Assembly: GCA_038093515.1 (NCBI GenBank)
Contig: JBBPSI010000109.1
Span: 1-64,000 of the forward strand
Length of the DNA: 64,000 bases
DNA from: Butyriboletus loyo
Lineage: Eukaryota; Basidiomycota; Agaricomycetes; Boletales; Boletaceae
Reading direction: 5' to 3'
Shown here: positions 23,681 to 36,178 of the stretch, piece after piece
Layout of the letters: each line of letters begins with the position of its first letter
Numbering within the stretch: position 1 is the first letter of the stretch
Notes under the pieces: generated by a model
The model's database searches: none
The model's input: only the letters and a program-made list of their open reading frames with translations
Told to the model about the DNA's origin: nothing
Program-made: the position numbers and the translations under genes

Positions 23681-26321
23681 ATGGCAGAAGAAGCCCCAGA
23701 ACCACCAAAGCGCGACGTACAAAACCATATCCTCTTTGAATGTGCTTGGGAGGTCGTCAACAAGGTCGGAGGCATCTACACAGTTATAAAGACCAAGGTG
23801 CCCGTCACCGTTGCAGAGTATGGCGATCGATACACGCTTATCGGCCCTCTCATATACAAAACTGCGCCGATGGAAGTAGAGGCGCAGGAGCCCACTGATC
23901 CCGCGTTGGCAGCCACATTATACAACATGCGCGTCCAAGGCGTCAAATGTTTGTACGGCCGTTGGCTGATCGAGGGTGCACCCCGCGTACTCTTGTTTGA
24001 CACTGGCAGCGCATCCCCTCGACTCGATGAGTGGAAAGCAGACCTATGGAATTTGGCTGGCATCCCTTCTCCGCCCCAAGACACCGAAACAAACGATACA
24101 ATTATATTTGGATACCTCGTCGCGTGGTTCCTCGGGGAGGTATGTGATCCGTCGTCTCCCGTCTCACTCCACTCACCGGTTTCGGCCGACAATCGTTCAG
24201 TATGTGGCGCGACAGCTCCACACTGCTGTTGTCGCCCATTTTCACGAGTGGCAGGCCGGCGTCGCGATCCCGCTATGCCGAAAGAGACACATCGACGTCA
24301 CGACGGTGTTCACGACCCATGCTACCCTCCTCGGTCGTTACCTCTGTGCTGGGAGTGTCGATTTTTACAACAACCTCCAGTATTTTGATGTCGACCACGA
24401 AGCCGGCAAGCGAGGCATATACCACCGCTATTGTATCGAACGGGCGTCTGCGCACTGCTCGGATGTTTTTACGACTGTATCAGACATCACTGCGTACGAA
24501 GCGGAGCATCTTTTGAAGCGCAAACCAGACGGGATAGTGCCAAATGGGCTCAACGTCGTCAAGTTCCAAGCGATACACGAATTCCAGAATTTGCACGCTA
24601 CTGCAAAAGCTAAAATACACGAGTTTATCCGGGGTCACTTTTATGGTTACTATGATTTCGATCTCGACAATACGCTATATGTCAGTTCTCTGCGTTGATC
24701 TTTTGCATGCGTTACTGAAGTCTCTGAAAGATGTTTACTGCCGGTCGTTACGAGTATCGAAACAAGGGAGTGGATATGTTTATCGAGTCCCTCGCGCGTG
24801 AGCTTGTCCCAGTTTTGATACATGGCCTTTTGTTTTACTACGTTATTGACAGGTCTAAACTACCGCCTTCAGCAATCTGGTTCGAAGACGACCATCGTTG
24901 CATTCATCGTTATGCCTGCCACCACAACCTCTTACTTGGTCGATGCTCTGAAAGGGCAGGCAGTCATGAAACAACTGAAGGACACCGTTACTGAAATACA
25001 AAACCGAATCGGTGCTCGCTTGTTCGAGCATGCTGCCAGGTATCATGGGTATGTGCTGTCAATTACCACTTCAGGATGGTTAGATATAACCATATTTGAT
25101 TCTGCAGCGAGGGAAAGTTGGAGCTTCAGCCGGATAATCTCCTGTCTACGGAGGACCAGTTATTGCTGAAGCGACGGATATTTGCGCTCAAACGTAGCTC
25201 ACACCCCCCAATTGTCACGCACAACATGGAAGATGATGCCAGCGACCCCATTCTGAACCAGCTCCGTCGCGTCAAACTGTTCAATGCCCCGTCTGACAGG
25301 GTGAAGGTGATTTTCCACCCAGAATTTTTGAACTCGAACAACCCCATCTTGGGCCTTGACTACGAGGAGTTTGTGAGAGGGTGCCATCTGGGTGTGTTCC
25401 CGAGCTACTACGAGCCATGGGGTTACACGCCGGCAGAGTGTACGGTTGTGAGTAATGCGCCCGATGTTGACGATGATGAGGTTGCTGACTGAGAGGTCAG
25501 ATGGGGGTTCCGTCTGTCACCACCAATTTGTCTGGATTCGGGTGTTTCATGCAAGACCTGATCGAAAGACCGGAGGATGAAGGCTGCTACATCGTCGATC
25601 GTAGGACGCAATCAGTCGATGAATCCGTCAATAACCTGACGAACTTCATGTTCCAATTCTCTAACAAGACACGGCGACAGCGGATTAACCAACGCAACCG
25701 GGTGGAGCGATTAAGTCCGCTGTTGGACTGGAAAAACCTTGGGATCGAGTACTCCAAATCGAGACAATTAGCGTTAAGGCGGGCATATCCCGATGCATTC
25801 CTGAACGCGAGCGGTGAGGCGGATGACGAGGATGCTGACTGGTTCGGAGCGAGCATGGAGCGGTTTTGGCCATTGTCTGCCCCTGCCAGCCCTCGTCTGC
25901 GGATGTCCGGGATCGCCACTCCGGGGGACATAGGAACGCTAACAGAGGAGGTGAGTTGTCCAGGGCGACGTGGAAGACAAGGGCTGAACCTAGTTCGCCG
26001 CCTTCCAGATGCAGCGACTGAACACGAGCGACTACCACGGCCATAACTGGCCACGCTCGGCCGAGGACGAGGAGGATGGGTATCCTTTGTGAGTGGCTGT
26101 CCTTATCAAGGTTTTATCTCACCTTGTTCATTTCCGCGTTGCGCACTTGTGACAGCCCGCTTGTCGTGAAGGTCCGTTCACGTGCGGGGTCTGGGGTCAA
26201 TACACCCGGCGGGGGTGTGTCCAAGAGTTTAAGCGAGAGGGACCTGCAAAAGGCAGATGCCGCCCTGAGCACGATTACACCGACGGCGCCAGAAGTTGGG
26301 ACGGTGCAGAAGAAGGCGTGA
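23681..26321 (+). CDS. GSY: Glycogen synthase (GT3 family)
   Basis: Elongates glycogen from UDP-glucose in the cytosol. The first exon (23681-24139) carries the family N-terminus [20 protein letters not shown] with the donor-binding GGIYTV. Exon 2 (24201-24680) has [28 protein letters not shown] and [14 protein letters not shown]. Later exons give [24 protein letters not shown], then [20 protein letters not shown], the conserved Glu region near the active site. The Arg-rich cluster that senses glucose-6-phosphate is present near 25675-25790 ([27 protein letters not shown]). The Ser/Thr-rich C-terminal tail, normally phosphorylated to switch the enzyme off, ends at 26321. About seven short introns. 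Likely functional. Confidence 0.93.
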
Positions 26322-26574
26322 AGACTGAGAACAAGTCCGGTAGAGCTCGTTATGTACCTGCTTGGATATGTATCTACTGGCAGATTGTTGTGTATGCACT
26401 TGTGGCTTTCTCCGGGTAGCGTCCCGGTTTTTTCCGATTGTGGCCAGGACAGCATTTTTTTACACATCTATCTCAATCCCTGCACCTCGTTATCCTGGTT
26501 CTCTTCTTCACCGTCGCTACCAGCGACGACACCATCTCTGTCGTTCTCACCATCGTGGACGAGCTACAACTACC

Positions 26575-28580
26575 ATGAGCGCACCTCGTCCGACGATGAA
26601 GACCATTCAGAAGCGGTTTTGTACCGCTCTACCCCGCGCTGTCTCGTCCCCCTCTGCATCGGCTAGCGCAATATCTAGAGTTCGTTCGAACTCAGCCCCA
26701 TCTTCCCGTCCGTTGTACACAGCGAACTCTACCTCAGGACCCCTCGCTTTCTTTGACTCTCCCCCACCTCCACCGCCACCTCCCAGTTCTCGCCCAGGCA
26801 ATCCTCACATCATCTCCACATCGCGCCTCCCCGTCAAGGTCGAGGGTGAGGGTTCTTCCCAGTCGACCAGCCCGCACTCGCACAACTCACCGCACGGACA
26901 AGGCCAGACGTCTGGCCAACCACCTTTCTCCGTCGCACTCACCTCACCACAAGCAAATTCCTCGTCACCCCCTGTCGTACCCGCCTCGCATCAATCCGCG
27001 GGGTTTTTTCCGTATTCCTCCTTTCCTCCAATTCCGTTTTGTAATGTCTCCCTCTCTGATCACTCCGACTCGCATCCGCGTGTCAAGAGGCACCGCGTGC
27101 GATTTCATCTGGACGTCGGTGCATACGGAATTCCAAAACATGCAAAGAAGCGTGTGAAATCAGGCATGGGCAGCCCTGGCGTCTCCACCGGACTTTTCTT
27201 CCAGGGCGTACCAACCGAGGACCTCAGTCTTGCCGTCCAAGTAGGCGAAGATGCTTTCTTCATCCGTGAAAATGCCATGGGCGTAGCCGATGGCGTCGGG
27301 GGCTGGTCACGGTCCAGAGGTACGTATATAGCACTTGAGTTTCATTAAACTTAACCTTGACCCCAATTTCAATGACTTTAGATTCTTGCACGTCGAAACG
27401 TGCGTCTCAGGACCCTTCGCCTAGCGCTATGTTCGCTCGGCGTTTGATGCATCATTGCTCGGCAGAGGCCCTCGAAGTTAATGCTTGCACTTCCCAGCGG
27501 CGCGAAGCATCACCAGCCCGCAGTACCTCACCAAGACGTACGGGCGGCACAGCCCTCAATGGCGAGTGGCCATGGAATACGGACGTAGATCAGCTCAACG
27601 AGCAGCTGGAAGATTCGCTCGAGGATCTTGAAGATGGCTTGGACGTTCTCATGATTCTCGAACGTGCGTATGAAAAAACGATCAAAGCGCATGTCGTGGC
27701 CGAGGATTCGACTCTCCCTGCGCAGGTAGCGCGGCCACCCTCGCTTCGTTCCATTCCTGAAGACCAGCCGCTTTCCACGGGAATCGCCGATGCTGTGGTT
27801 CCACCTCCGACTTCCACACTACCGCCTGAGAACCACATCGTCCCGCAGCCAAACGTCGTTCCGTTGAAGACGGGATCTTCGACTGCACTTGTCGCAGTTC
27901 TTCAACATTCCCGACCACCGACGCCTCCTCGATCTTCTCCCCATCATCCGATGTTATTTAATTTACCAGCTTCGCCGAAACCTACCCACGATGCAGTTCT
28001 CAAGATTGCACACCTGGGCGACTGCATGGGTATGCTAGTGCGGGATGAGTACATCGCCTGGCGCAGTGCTGAGATGTGGCGGGCCTTCAACACACCTGTG
28101 CAACTCGGACCGAGTTCTTCTGCCCGACCCGGCGACGCGCAGATCCTCGAACTCCCCGTACAAGCGGACGATATCCTCATCCTTGCGAGTGATGGACTGA
28201 GCGACAACTTGTGGGACTCTGAGGTGCTGGATGAAGTGGTACGATTTAAGAGGACGTTTTTGAAGGATGCGGAGAAGTGCAAGGGTCAGGGGCTGCTTGG
28301 TCGTAGGACACTTGCAGGGATGTTGAGCGAGGCGCTGTGCTCGAGGGCTCGTCGGGTATCGGAGAGGAAGGGGAAGAGTTTTGCGGATGACGATGGAGAG
28401 TTGGAAGACGAGATACCGTTTGCACGCCGAGCAAGGGAACAAGGGAAAACTTTCAAGGGCGGTAAAATCGATGGTGAGCGTCCTTTATATGGCTCCTACC
28501 CCGAGTTCTGAGATGGCTCCATAGATATCTCCGTGCTGGTAGCAGTCGTGTCACCGGCACCAGACATGGCGCTGAACTAA
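26575..28580 (+). CDS. PTC7: PP2C-family protein phosphatase, PTC7 type
   Basis: Metal-dependent Ser/Thr phosphatase; yeast PTC7 is mitochondrial and acts on coenzyme Q synthesis. The catalytic part begins GEDAFFI and GVADGVGGW (Asp metal ligand, about 27250-27305), continues after an intron with AHLGDCMGMLV (about 28010), then ILASDGLSDNLWD (about 28185) and, after the last intron (28476-28529), DDISVLVAVVS, ending at 28580. The N-terminal 200 residues are Ser/Pro-rich with a run of eight prolines. A long insert with an acidic stretch (EDSLEDLEDGLD) and a Pro-rich part separates the GVGGW and HLGDC blocks, making it longer than yeast PTC7. The ATG at 26575 was chosen because the upstream frame is low in coding signal. 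Confidence 0.85.
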
Positions 28581-28760
28581 GTCACGAATTGGTTTGTAGC
28601 ATTTGTATCCTCACCGTGCATGTATACAACATTCGTTTGCATCTTTTGATTCACTGTATGAATATGGATAGATTGTAGATGGAACAGTATTTCTAGCGCC
28701 CTGACATTTTATGTTTGAGTCACAACAACATCGATTGGTGTACATTTGAACGACATCCGT

Positions 28761-29802
28761 CTAGCTAACATCCATAGCCTCGCCTGCGACAGGCGTGATT
28801 TGCTCGCTGACGATCAAACTTCTGATGTTCTCACTCTTCCAAGCAGTGGTTCCCCGCCTGAAGGTATATTTACGCTCTTTTTCAACACGCTCGTTTGGTT
28901 TGACAAAGTTGCGCAGCATCTCAGCACCAGTTGCAGTGATGACACAAGCATCGATGTTGGAACCCGAACCGAGATCGTTGAAGATACCAGCTGAAACGGC
29001 GGCCGTCACCAGCTGAAGGGCTTCCTCTCGCTGTGGGCGGGGGTAACGTCAGCGCTCCGGACGTGTGAGAGAAATGGAGGCTCAGATCACCGTCAAGTTG
29101 GGCTTCCAACTGCTCTCGAAGACGGCCATGGCTGCAAGGCTTCCCGATCCCATCGTCACATAGGGAAGCTTGTCGGTGGAACCGTGAGGATGGATAGTGA
29201 AGAGTTGTGGACCGGTGACATCGACGCCCCCGAGGACGAGTGCAGCGCCGACATGTCCTTGATGTCTTTGGACGGATGGATTCAGCATCTCCACCAGAAA
29301 ACACAAGAGAACAGACGGACCGAAACAGATGTTGTTTGAGCATCGTCATCGCAGTGACCACGTGCGGCTTCCTCCCCGTCGAGAGTGCGTGCAGCTCAAT
29401 ATTGGACGAGATCGTCGCGGTGACGAATTCGGTGTCTGCTGCAGTCCCTGCACCGCAACAGCGAATGGACTCTGAGATGTAGTGTATCTGGAGGGACGTG
29501 CTTGAGGCGCTGGGATAGGTGGATGATGAGCGCGGCCACGCACCTTTTCGCAGTTCTTGTCTGCGACGATCGGGCCTTCAGTCGCACGCGTATCTGCGCC
29601 GAGCACGATGCCATCTCTGAATATACACCCTACGATGGTGGTACCGGTACTGGTCGCCTTGGGCAGCGGCAGTCCTTTTTCCGCCAGAAAGTGATTGCTT
29701 GTCCGAAGTGATGAATATCGTTGAGAACGAATCCCATCGCGAACGCGCTCACCGTATCGAGTTTGAGAAATCGAAGCCAGACGACCTGTACACGTTGTCC
29801 AT
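28761..29802 (-). CDS. PUP1: 20S proteasome subunit beta-2 (PUP1), trypsin-like active subunit
   Basis: The start is an ATG at 29802 giving [17 protein letters not shown]. After an intron at about 29706-29760 the propeptide runs to the autocleavage site STGTTIVG, so the mature enzyme begins at the catalytic Thr. Family blocks follow: [20 protein letters not shown] (29610-29550), [16 protein letters not shown], then [15 protein letters not shown] and, after an intron, [19 protein letters not shown]. The C-terminal tail ends at 28761. Introns lie at about 29490-29545, 29265-29335 and 29030-29090. Divergent from the BAR gene. Confidence 0.93.
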
Positions 29803-30012
29803 CGTCGCCAATGTCGAGGTGAGATGTTGGAACGAACTTGTTAACGAGGCATACGCGTCGTACCCCCGCGAGAGCCGGACTGGTGGCACCGCTTTCCTTT
29901 GGGAGTTTGCAAACCCCGGACAGCCTCCCTTTTACCGTCGCCCACAACGACCTGCCAACTCCAAGTTGCCAACCCAGCGTTGACCGCGCCAGCGACCAAG
30001 TAGACATCGACA
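29803..30012. promoter_or_regulatory. Short bidirectional promoter, PUP1 (-) and BAR gene (+)
   Basis: 210 bp between the start codons. No TATA box seen in either direction. I did not find a clear match to the known yeast proteasome control element GGTGGCAAA; a GGTGGCACC lies at 29882-29890. Confidence 0.4.
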
Positions 30013-31269
30013 ATGGACGGCTGGAGCAAGTTTCAATCGAGCATTTCCAACTTGAACCTCGGCCAATCGGCCAACAAGCTGGCAAAGGGCTTCAACTCGA
30101 GTGTCCAGGCGACGCGAGAACGTTTGGGTCAGATTGCACCTGGTGAAATCACAGAATTGCCCCAAGGTCGGTGTCTCCAAAAATACAGTCGTACACCTTA
30201 CCCATTTCACCCCTCACAGAGTACAAAGACCTGGAGGCCCGTGTCGACGCACTGCGTCAGGCCCACCTCACTCTGCTCAAGTAAGATGTCAGGGACGCGC
30301 ATATCCGTCGTATCTGACCGAGTTCTCCCCCAGGATCACCAAGGCATACGAGTCCGAGTCTTATGACTACCCAACTCAGATTCAGGAGTCGATTTCCGAG
30401 CTGTCCACCACCATTGGAACTGGCATCACGAATTTCGCTGCCAACAATCTCAAGGGCACAAATATCCCCGCGCCGAACCCCATTGCCCCTGTGGCTGCGC
30501 AGCACAAGACACTCCCGCATGCACTCGGTCGTGCTGCCACCAATGCTGCTACGGTGCTGCGCGAAGCGCCAGAGGGAAATGATGATAAGCTCGGAAGGGC
30601 GTTCGGCCTGTATGCTGGCGCTTGGGATATCATTGCTAGCGCACGTATCGAACATGACGATGCGATCCAGATGCAATACCTCTACCCGTGGCAGACGACG
30701 TTGTCGACATCGATCAACGTTGCCATGAAGGCCCGTCAGGCCGTTCGTGCCAGCAGACTTGAGCTCGATGCGGCCAAACAATCGTAAGACGTCGCGTTGA
30801 CTCACCGCTCGATTGGCTGAAATGTCCCTTGTTTAGTTTGAAGACCGCAAGCCCTGCTAGGCAAGAGCAGGCGAAGCTCGACATAGAGAATGCAGAGGAC
30901 GACCTCGTCCAGAAGACCGAGGTCGCAATCACGCTCATGAAGACCGTTCTTGAGAACGTACGTTCCAACTGATTGCGTTTCTTTCAACGAGAAGTCAACT
31001 CTCTCCCTCTCCTAGCCCGAGCCTCTCAAGAACTTGAACGAACTCGTCAAAGCACAAGTAAGTACATGTCATTGCGGACTGCTTCTAGATTGCTGATGTC
31101 CGTTCAGTTAGTCTACTTTTCCTCTGCCGCCGAGGCACTCTCGTCCACACAGGGCGATATAGAAGATTTGAGCGTGGCCGCGGAGGGTGAATACAGGTAC
31201 CGTACCTTTCATCATTCTCTGCCAATGTCACCGTCTCACGTTTACTCTAGAAAGTCTCGGGATCACTGA
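30013..31269 (+). CDS. BAR-domain protein, GVP36-like
   Basis: Membrane-curving protein similar to yeast GVP36, which acts at Golgi and endosomal membranes. From the ATG at 30013: MDGWSKFQSSISNLNLG, then RERLGQ and, across an intron at 30168-30218, LPQ-EYKDLEARVDALRQAH. A second intron leads to ITKAYESESYDYPTQIQES. The LGRAFGLYAGAWDIIASAR and HDDAIQMQYLYPW blocks match the central helices. Further exons give VQKTEVAITLMKTVLEN, PEPLKNLNELVKAQ and LVYFSSAAEAL. The last intron leaves a five-codon terminal exon ending at 31269. The protein is predicted to be almost all alpha-helix. No SH3 domain follows. Confidence 0.85.
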
Positions 31270-32026
31270 ATAACTACCTCAGGCATGACATACAGCTCGG
31301 AGCACATGCCATGCATCTCTAACGCCTGTTTATGGATACGGTCATATAGTATACTTTCCTTGCGCGTGTCAGTTCTGCCATTCATTCCTTCACTCGTGAA
31401 GGCCGACGTTTGTCTCCTTCTGTTGTCTGCGACCTATATGTAACTTGTGCAATCGGACAACCTTGTTCGGACCCGGTCTGTGATAGTGCTATAGACAATG
31501 GATGATTATTATAATCGCTCAGAAATCGTGCTCGGTAAGTTACATGTGAGATACTGCAAAGCTTACACATGACTTGGATGAAAATTTGGTGAACCCACGC
31601 TGTCCAGGCCACGTGATGTTGAACCAAGTCTTTTTTTTTTTTCCTGCTTGAGCCTCCATTCCCCTCACCTCGTCGAGTTTGACTTTAAGAATGACTAGTA
31701 GCCGGTGACCAGTCGAGGTGAGCATCTAATTTTCCTCGGTTTAGGAACCACCGCATTTTTCGTGATGATTTTGTTGCTGTGCACCAGACCGAGTGCTTCT
31801 GCTCTTTGAGGAACATTACCCTGGCCCTCTATTATACGCTCGAGGGTCCTGATCATTCTCCGTTTCATGTCGATCTGAGCTAATATTGACTGATCACTGT
31901 TTTCATTCCATAGGCTTTCCCATTCAAGTGGCTACACGTTATGGATAAGATGGTATTAGCTCCCATCTCGTATCGTTCAGTACAACGACCTGTATATACA
32001 ATTCGTTCGGTTTTGCAACCCAATGG
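31270..32026. other. Intergenic region between convergent genes, no gene seen
   Basis: 757 bp between the stops of the BAR gene and the aldehyde dehydrogenase. Holds a T-run (31630-31641). Frames at 31382-31627 and 31540-31725 (minus) have no recognisable motif. It probably contains the two 3' UTRs. Confidence 0.35.
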
Positions 32027-34233
32027 TCACGTCGTCTTGATCTTCATGTGTACAGATTTCGCGCGAGTGAGCTGGTCGTAACCTAGAAGCAAGTGAAACG
32101 ACTCGTGATGGTTTGCCCATCGGGCGAGGAGTTATCACGTACCAAACTTGCTCAGACTGACCCCACGACCGCTGTTCTTGACGCCCGTCCACGACAATGC
32201 AGGATCAAGGAAGTCGCACCTTTCGATCACGCCAATAAGAGACGACGATTAATCATGGGCAAAGATATTACCTGTTCAAAAACACTGTCCCAGTTTGCAG
32301 TTCTTCAACGATGTGCAAGAAAGCTTCCTCAGAATCACGGTTTTCTTGCGCGTTCGTCCATATGGAGGCCGTCAGCCCGTACGGGGAATCGTTCATAAGC
32401 CGGATGGCCTCTTCGTCCGAGGAGACCTGTTCGAATCCTGCTCGTCGATATCTTGCGAGTGATCGGAGAACTGTCTTAACTGACCTTCTGAATCCCAATA
32501 ACGGGTCCGAATGTTTCCTCCTGTAGTGATACTGAGTGATGTCCACTTTGGTCCAATCAGAGCATCCTACCATCATAACGTCCATAGCTACACGATGGGT
32601 CATCTTAGCAATCGCATACTCGTTGACTGGCAGACTTACTGTGATTGACGTTGACCAGGACCTGCGGCGCAACGTAGGCAGTCCCACTTTTGCGTCCGTA
32701 AGTATTTGGTAGCCAACATTTGCATGCCAGCGTACTCACGGTTGAGCTATCAGAAACAGGTCCTCAGGAATGAGAGCCGTAGCGCCGGCCTTGACTATGT
32801 GCATTGTGAAGTCAACGAGGCGGTAAGGAAACCGAGAATCCTCACCCGCATCTACGACTTGTTTGCGAATCTTCTCAGCGCTTGCCACGCTGACAACTGG
32901 TCCAAGGGAAGTCTCTGGCTTGGTGGGATCACCCAAGACATATTTCTTTTGGCATGGAATATGAGCTTCGCAGGAATCAAGGTCTGGAAGAACAGTCACC
33001 TTGACGAGGTCGACATATTGTGCTACAAACTCGTCATACATGGATTCATGCACATATATGCGCTTTGACAGTGAATTGAGTAGGCGAAGAAAACCCAAGT
33101 GACGCCGACCTACCTCGATAGCGCAACAGCTCTGGCCCGAGTTAAACATGGCACCTTCACAAGAGAAGATATCTCAGTCAAGCAATGCGACTGGGTGTGT
33201 CAAGACCCTACCATCCACGAGTTCTGCGACGGTGTACTTTAGATCTGCATCTGGACGAACGTACGCAGGGTCTTTTCCTCCGAGCTATCAACAAATTAGC
33301 CATCGCGAGACCTGCAGAATCTTGAGGATACCTCGAGCGCAACACCCTTGAATCCGGCAGCCTCTACGGCTGCACGCTCCACAGCGTGGCCCCCCACGAC
33401 GCTCCCAGTGAAGGAGATAAAGTCCACCAGTTTGTGTTTTACCACGTAGGAGGTGAGCGCGGGTGATAGGTGCAAGACTTGCACGAGGTCCTCTGGCACA
33501 CCAGCTTTGTGAAGTGCATCGACGAAACGTTCTGCTACTAGGGGTGTCTGTGGGGAGGGTTTGAGTAGTACTGCATTTCCAGCTACGATAGCGGGAAGGA
33601 CAGAATTGATCGTCACGAGATACGGATAGCTGATTGGAGCGCGACAACGTAAATCAGTGGACGGAGTGAGAGAGGGAATAAAACGTACTTCCAAGGAGCG
33701 ATTACGAAGACGACGCCGAGGGGCTCACGCCTGATGTACCGTCTGAACCCAGGCTCATCTGTGTCTTTGAGAGAGACGTCTGAGAGGTAGGACTCTGCGA
33801 TGGACAGCATGTATTCCGCGCGAGACAGGAATCCTCTGATCTCCCCAGGGACTTGACTCACGGGCCTTTGGCGGATCCGAATGAGTTGTATCTTGGGGCT
33901 CAGGACCCATGAAAGGAACGAACGCACCGACCCATTTGCAGGGTGAGCTCCAGATGGAGGGCTTTCCGTTCGTCATCTCCGATAGCCTTGAACCCCGACT
34001 GTGAAGGGCCAGTCTATGTAAGACCCGAGTATTGTAAGAGATATCTTCATACATACCACAAACTTGTGCCCAATCTCAATGCGCTCCTTGAGCGTGCGTT
34101 TCCTCCAAGCTGCTTGAGCGAGGGCAGCATCTTGAAGCTTGGTATCGAGCTCGGATTCGGTTGGGTATGTCCTTGTTACATATGGTTGTTGGCTGTGAGG
34201 AATGATGGTCGTCTGTGTCTGTATGTTGGCCAT
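32027..34233 (-). CDS. NAD(P)-dependent aldehyde dehydrogenase
   Basis: Oxidises an aldehyde to the acid. It starts at 34233 (MANIQTQTTIIPH) with AQAAWRKRTLKERIEIGHKF. Blocks in order: REPLGVVFVIAPWK, then YPYLVTINSVLPAIVAGNAV and LLKPSPQTP (cofactor site), ISFTGSVVGG, LGGKDPAYVRPDADL (general base Glu in the preceding ALE), and FNSGQSCCAIE with the nucleophile Cys (33149-33120). Later come VSSDEEAIRLMNDSPYGL and TGTVFLNR. After two more introns the C-terminus reads WTGVKNSGRGVSLSKFG and ends at 32027 with YDQLTRAKSVHMKIK. Eight or so short introns. The substrate is not deducible; the GQSCCAIE type is common in broad-range fungal enzymes. Confidence 0.88.
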
Positions 34234-34339
34234 GGATGGTGTGGATAGGTGATGGCCACTTGCGATCTTGAACGTTTTCTATATGATTATCTCATTATCT
34301 TATCTCATTTGCCATACTTGTAGGGACTTGCGCACTACT

Positions 34340-34770
34340 ATATAAGATCATCGACGAGGTTCTTGATGCACGCGATCCAGAGGGCTGCCGAAGTCGACTC
34401 GTCGAAAGGAGCTCGTGTTCGTCCTGAACAAAATAGGTGCGCGCGTTTTGTCCCTCTTTCTTCTTCGTTTTGTCGTTTGATTTGACGCGCGCGCAGGTTG
34501 GCAGATCTCTTTCCGAGGGAGAACGCACAGCAGTGGTTGCGGTACCTCCGACATTACACGCCGACCCTCCCGTTCCGTTCGGCCGCGTACAACCAGCGAT
34601 CTAATTTGTCTTCCGCGACGGCACCAGCGTTGCTTCGGCTCTTGAGGGCTTGCGAGCCGAGCTCAGCTCAAAGCATGACGGCCGGTGTGGTCGCTGAACG
34701 ACAAGTTCCCGTCCTTAGCAGAACGCCCGAACCGACGCTGGGAAGGAGTGGCAACAAGGCTGGTGTGGAG
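34340..34770 (+). pseudogene. Fragment of a NUG1/GNL3-type nucleolar GTPase gene
   Basis: Plus-strand pieces match a circularly permuted GTPase of ribosome assembly. IIDEVLDARDPEGCRSRLVE (34344-34402) carries the G5 motif. LVFVLNKI (about 34410) is the start of the G4 motif, in another frame. ADLFPRENAQQWLRYLRHYT and PFRSAAYNQRSNLSSATAP (34501-34625) follow after an intron-like GTGCGC..GCAG. The G1/P-loop expected next (GYPNVGKSS) is replaced by ERQVPVLSR, and the rest of the protein is missing. About 430 bp remain, with a frame break near 34403. It is a relic; a full-length gene must exist elsewhere because the function is essential (inference). Confidence 0.72.
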
Positions 34771-35042
34771 AAAAGGGAAATAAAGGTTTGACAGAACGTT
34801 ACGTATGTCGCTTCCAAAATTATAGATGTCCAAAGTTCTTTCACTGTGCGGCGGAACATTGATAACACAGGTGAAGCAGTACTATTGTGTTGTTGTGGAA
34901 CATCAATATGCAGATTAATGTCGATCAAACACGGATCATTATAATGTGTTGAGGACCAACTGCTCAAGACCCTCGGATGCTGTTTTTTTAGAGATGTGTA
35001 CAGAGGATAATGATGCGAGAGCGGTACAAATCAAGTCCGGTG

Positions 35043-35934
35043 TTATACTTTGTACCGTCGACCGGTCTTGGTGAAGAATGTTTGCAGAATGTACACCTGC
35101 AAACTGGTCTATGTTCAGAGGTGGTCAGATCGTGCTTGCATGGGATCACATACACTGCCATCCCAACGACAGCCAAGCTTTCGCACACCCCATACCAGAA
35201 TAAGCGACTACACATGGGTGAGTTAGACGCAGAAGCTACGCCGATTGCATGCTTACTTTTGCGTGGACTTGACCAGAGAGAAACCGCGTGTTTCTCGTGT
35301 GTGGAAACTATTATCACATAAGAAAAGTGCTCGACGCATTCCAGCGGAACACTTACTGTCTCTGGGTGCGTTTGACACTCATGAGCATGCTATTGAGCCT
35401 GTATATGCTTTCCTCGATTGGGCTCGTGTGATCCGAAACTTGACCAGGCTTGGCTGCGACTTCTCTCCGTGGTTCGCTCTCGACCATGATGTCAAAGTCG
35501 AGTAGCTTGTCGGTTAACGTGGACATGTCATTTTCGAAACAGAAGGAATATTCTCCGACAGTGTTCGCAGTCAAGACATAATCTCCCGAACGCTCGCGTT
35601 GTCCGTCAAGAAGCAGCTTCTCGTTGGGGTCTTTGACGTCAAAGTCAATGTCGAAAGAACCTCCTACTTGAACCTAAGGTAACGCTGAGAAAACTAGACC
35701 TGACCCGTGCAAGTATATACGTACTGCAAAGTAGAACTGAGAATACAGGTTAGCATCCCGGACGTCCGGCTAAGTAGAAGCACGCACCCCGATCTTCTCT
35801 CCTGCCTTGTCCACGTCGGCGTAAAAACAGAGGCGTTCATTTGGTGCAATGATGGTGGTCAGAGCGGAGGCTTTGACGTGCTGAATCGACGCTAGAAAGA
35901 GCACGCTTGAAACGAGTAAGTTGAATAGAATCAT
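35043..35934 (-). CDS. p24/emp24 family cargo receptor (GOLD domain)
   Basis: Type I membrane protein of COPII/COPI vesicles cycling between ER and Golgi. It starts at 35934 with a signal peptide (MILFNLLVSSVLFLASIQ), then the GOLD domain: APNERLCFYADVDKAGEKIG, VGGSFDIDFDVKDPN, TANTVGEYSFCFENDMSTL. The coiled-coil region includes PIEESIYRLNSMLMSV. After an intron come ENRGF and RLFWYGVCESLAVVGMAV, the membrane segment. A last intron (about 35080-35147) leads to the cytosolic tail VYILQTFFTKTGRRYKV, ending at 35043, with the paired Phe and basic residues used for coat binding. The length of about 200 residues is normal. Confidence 0.88.
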
Positions 35935-36178
35935 TTCTGGTCAGCGCCAAGGCTGTCCGAACCGGCGGATTCTTGTGGTTGCAGGAGACCAAATGCGGTA
36001 TGCCTCGGCAAATGCTGCCGATTATATCGGCGCTATAAGTATTCAATCTCCGTGACGATGTCGATAGTTCCCTCTCCTTCTCAACTTGCCCAGACAGATT
36101 AGCTTGCTTTTGACAGGTGACCGACCGAGCATAACCGTAGTATATAGTTCTCCTACTGATCGTCTTCCAACAGTGTAA

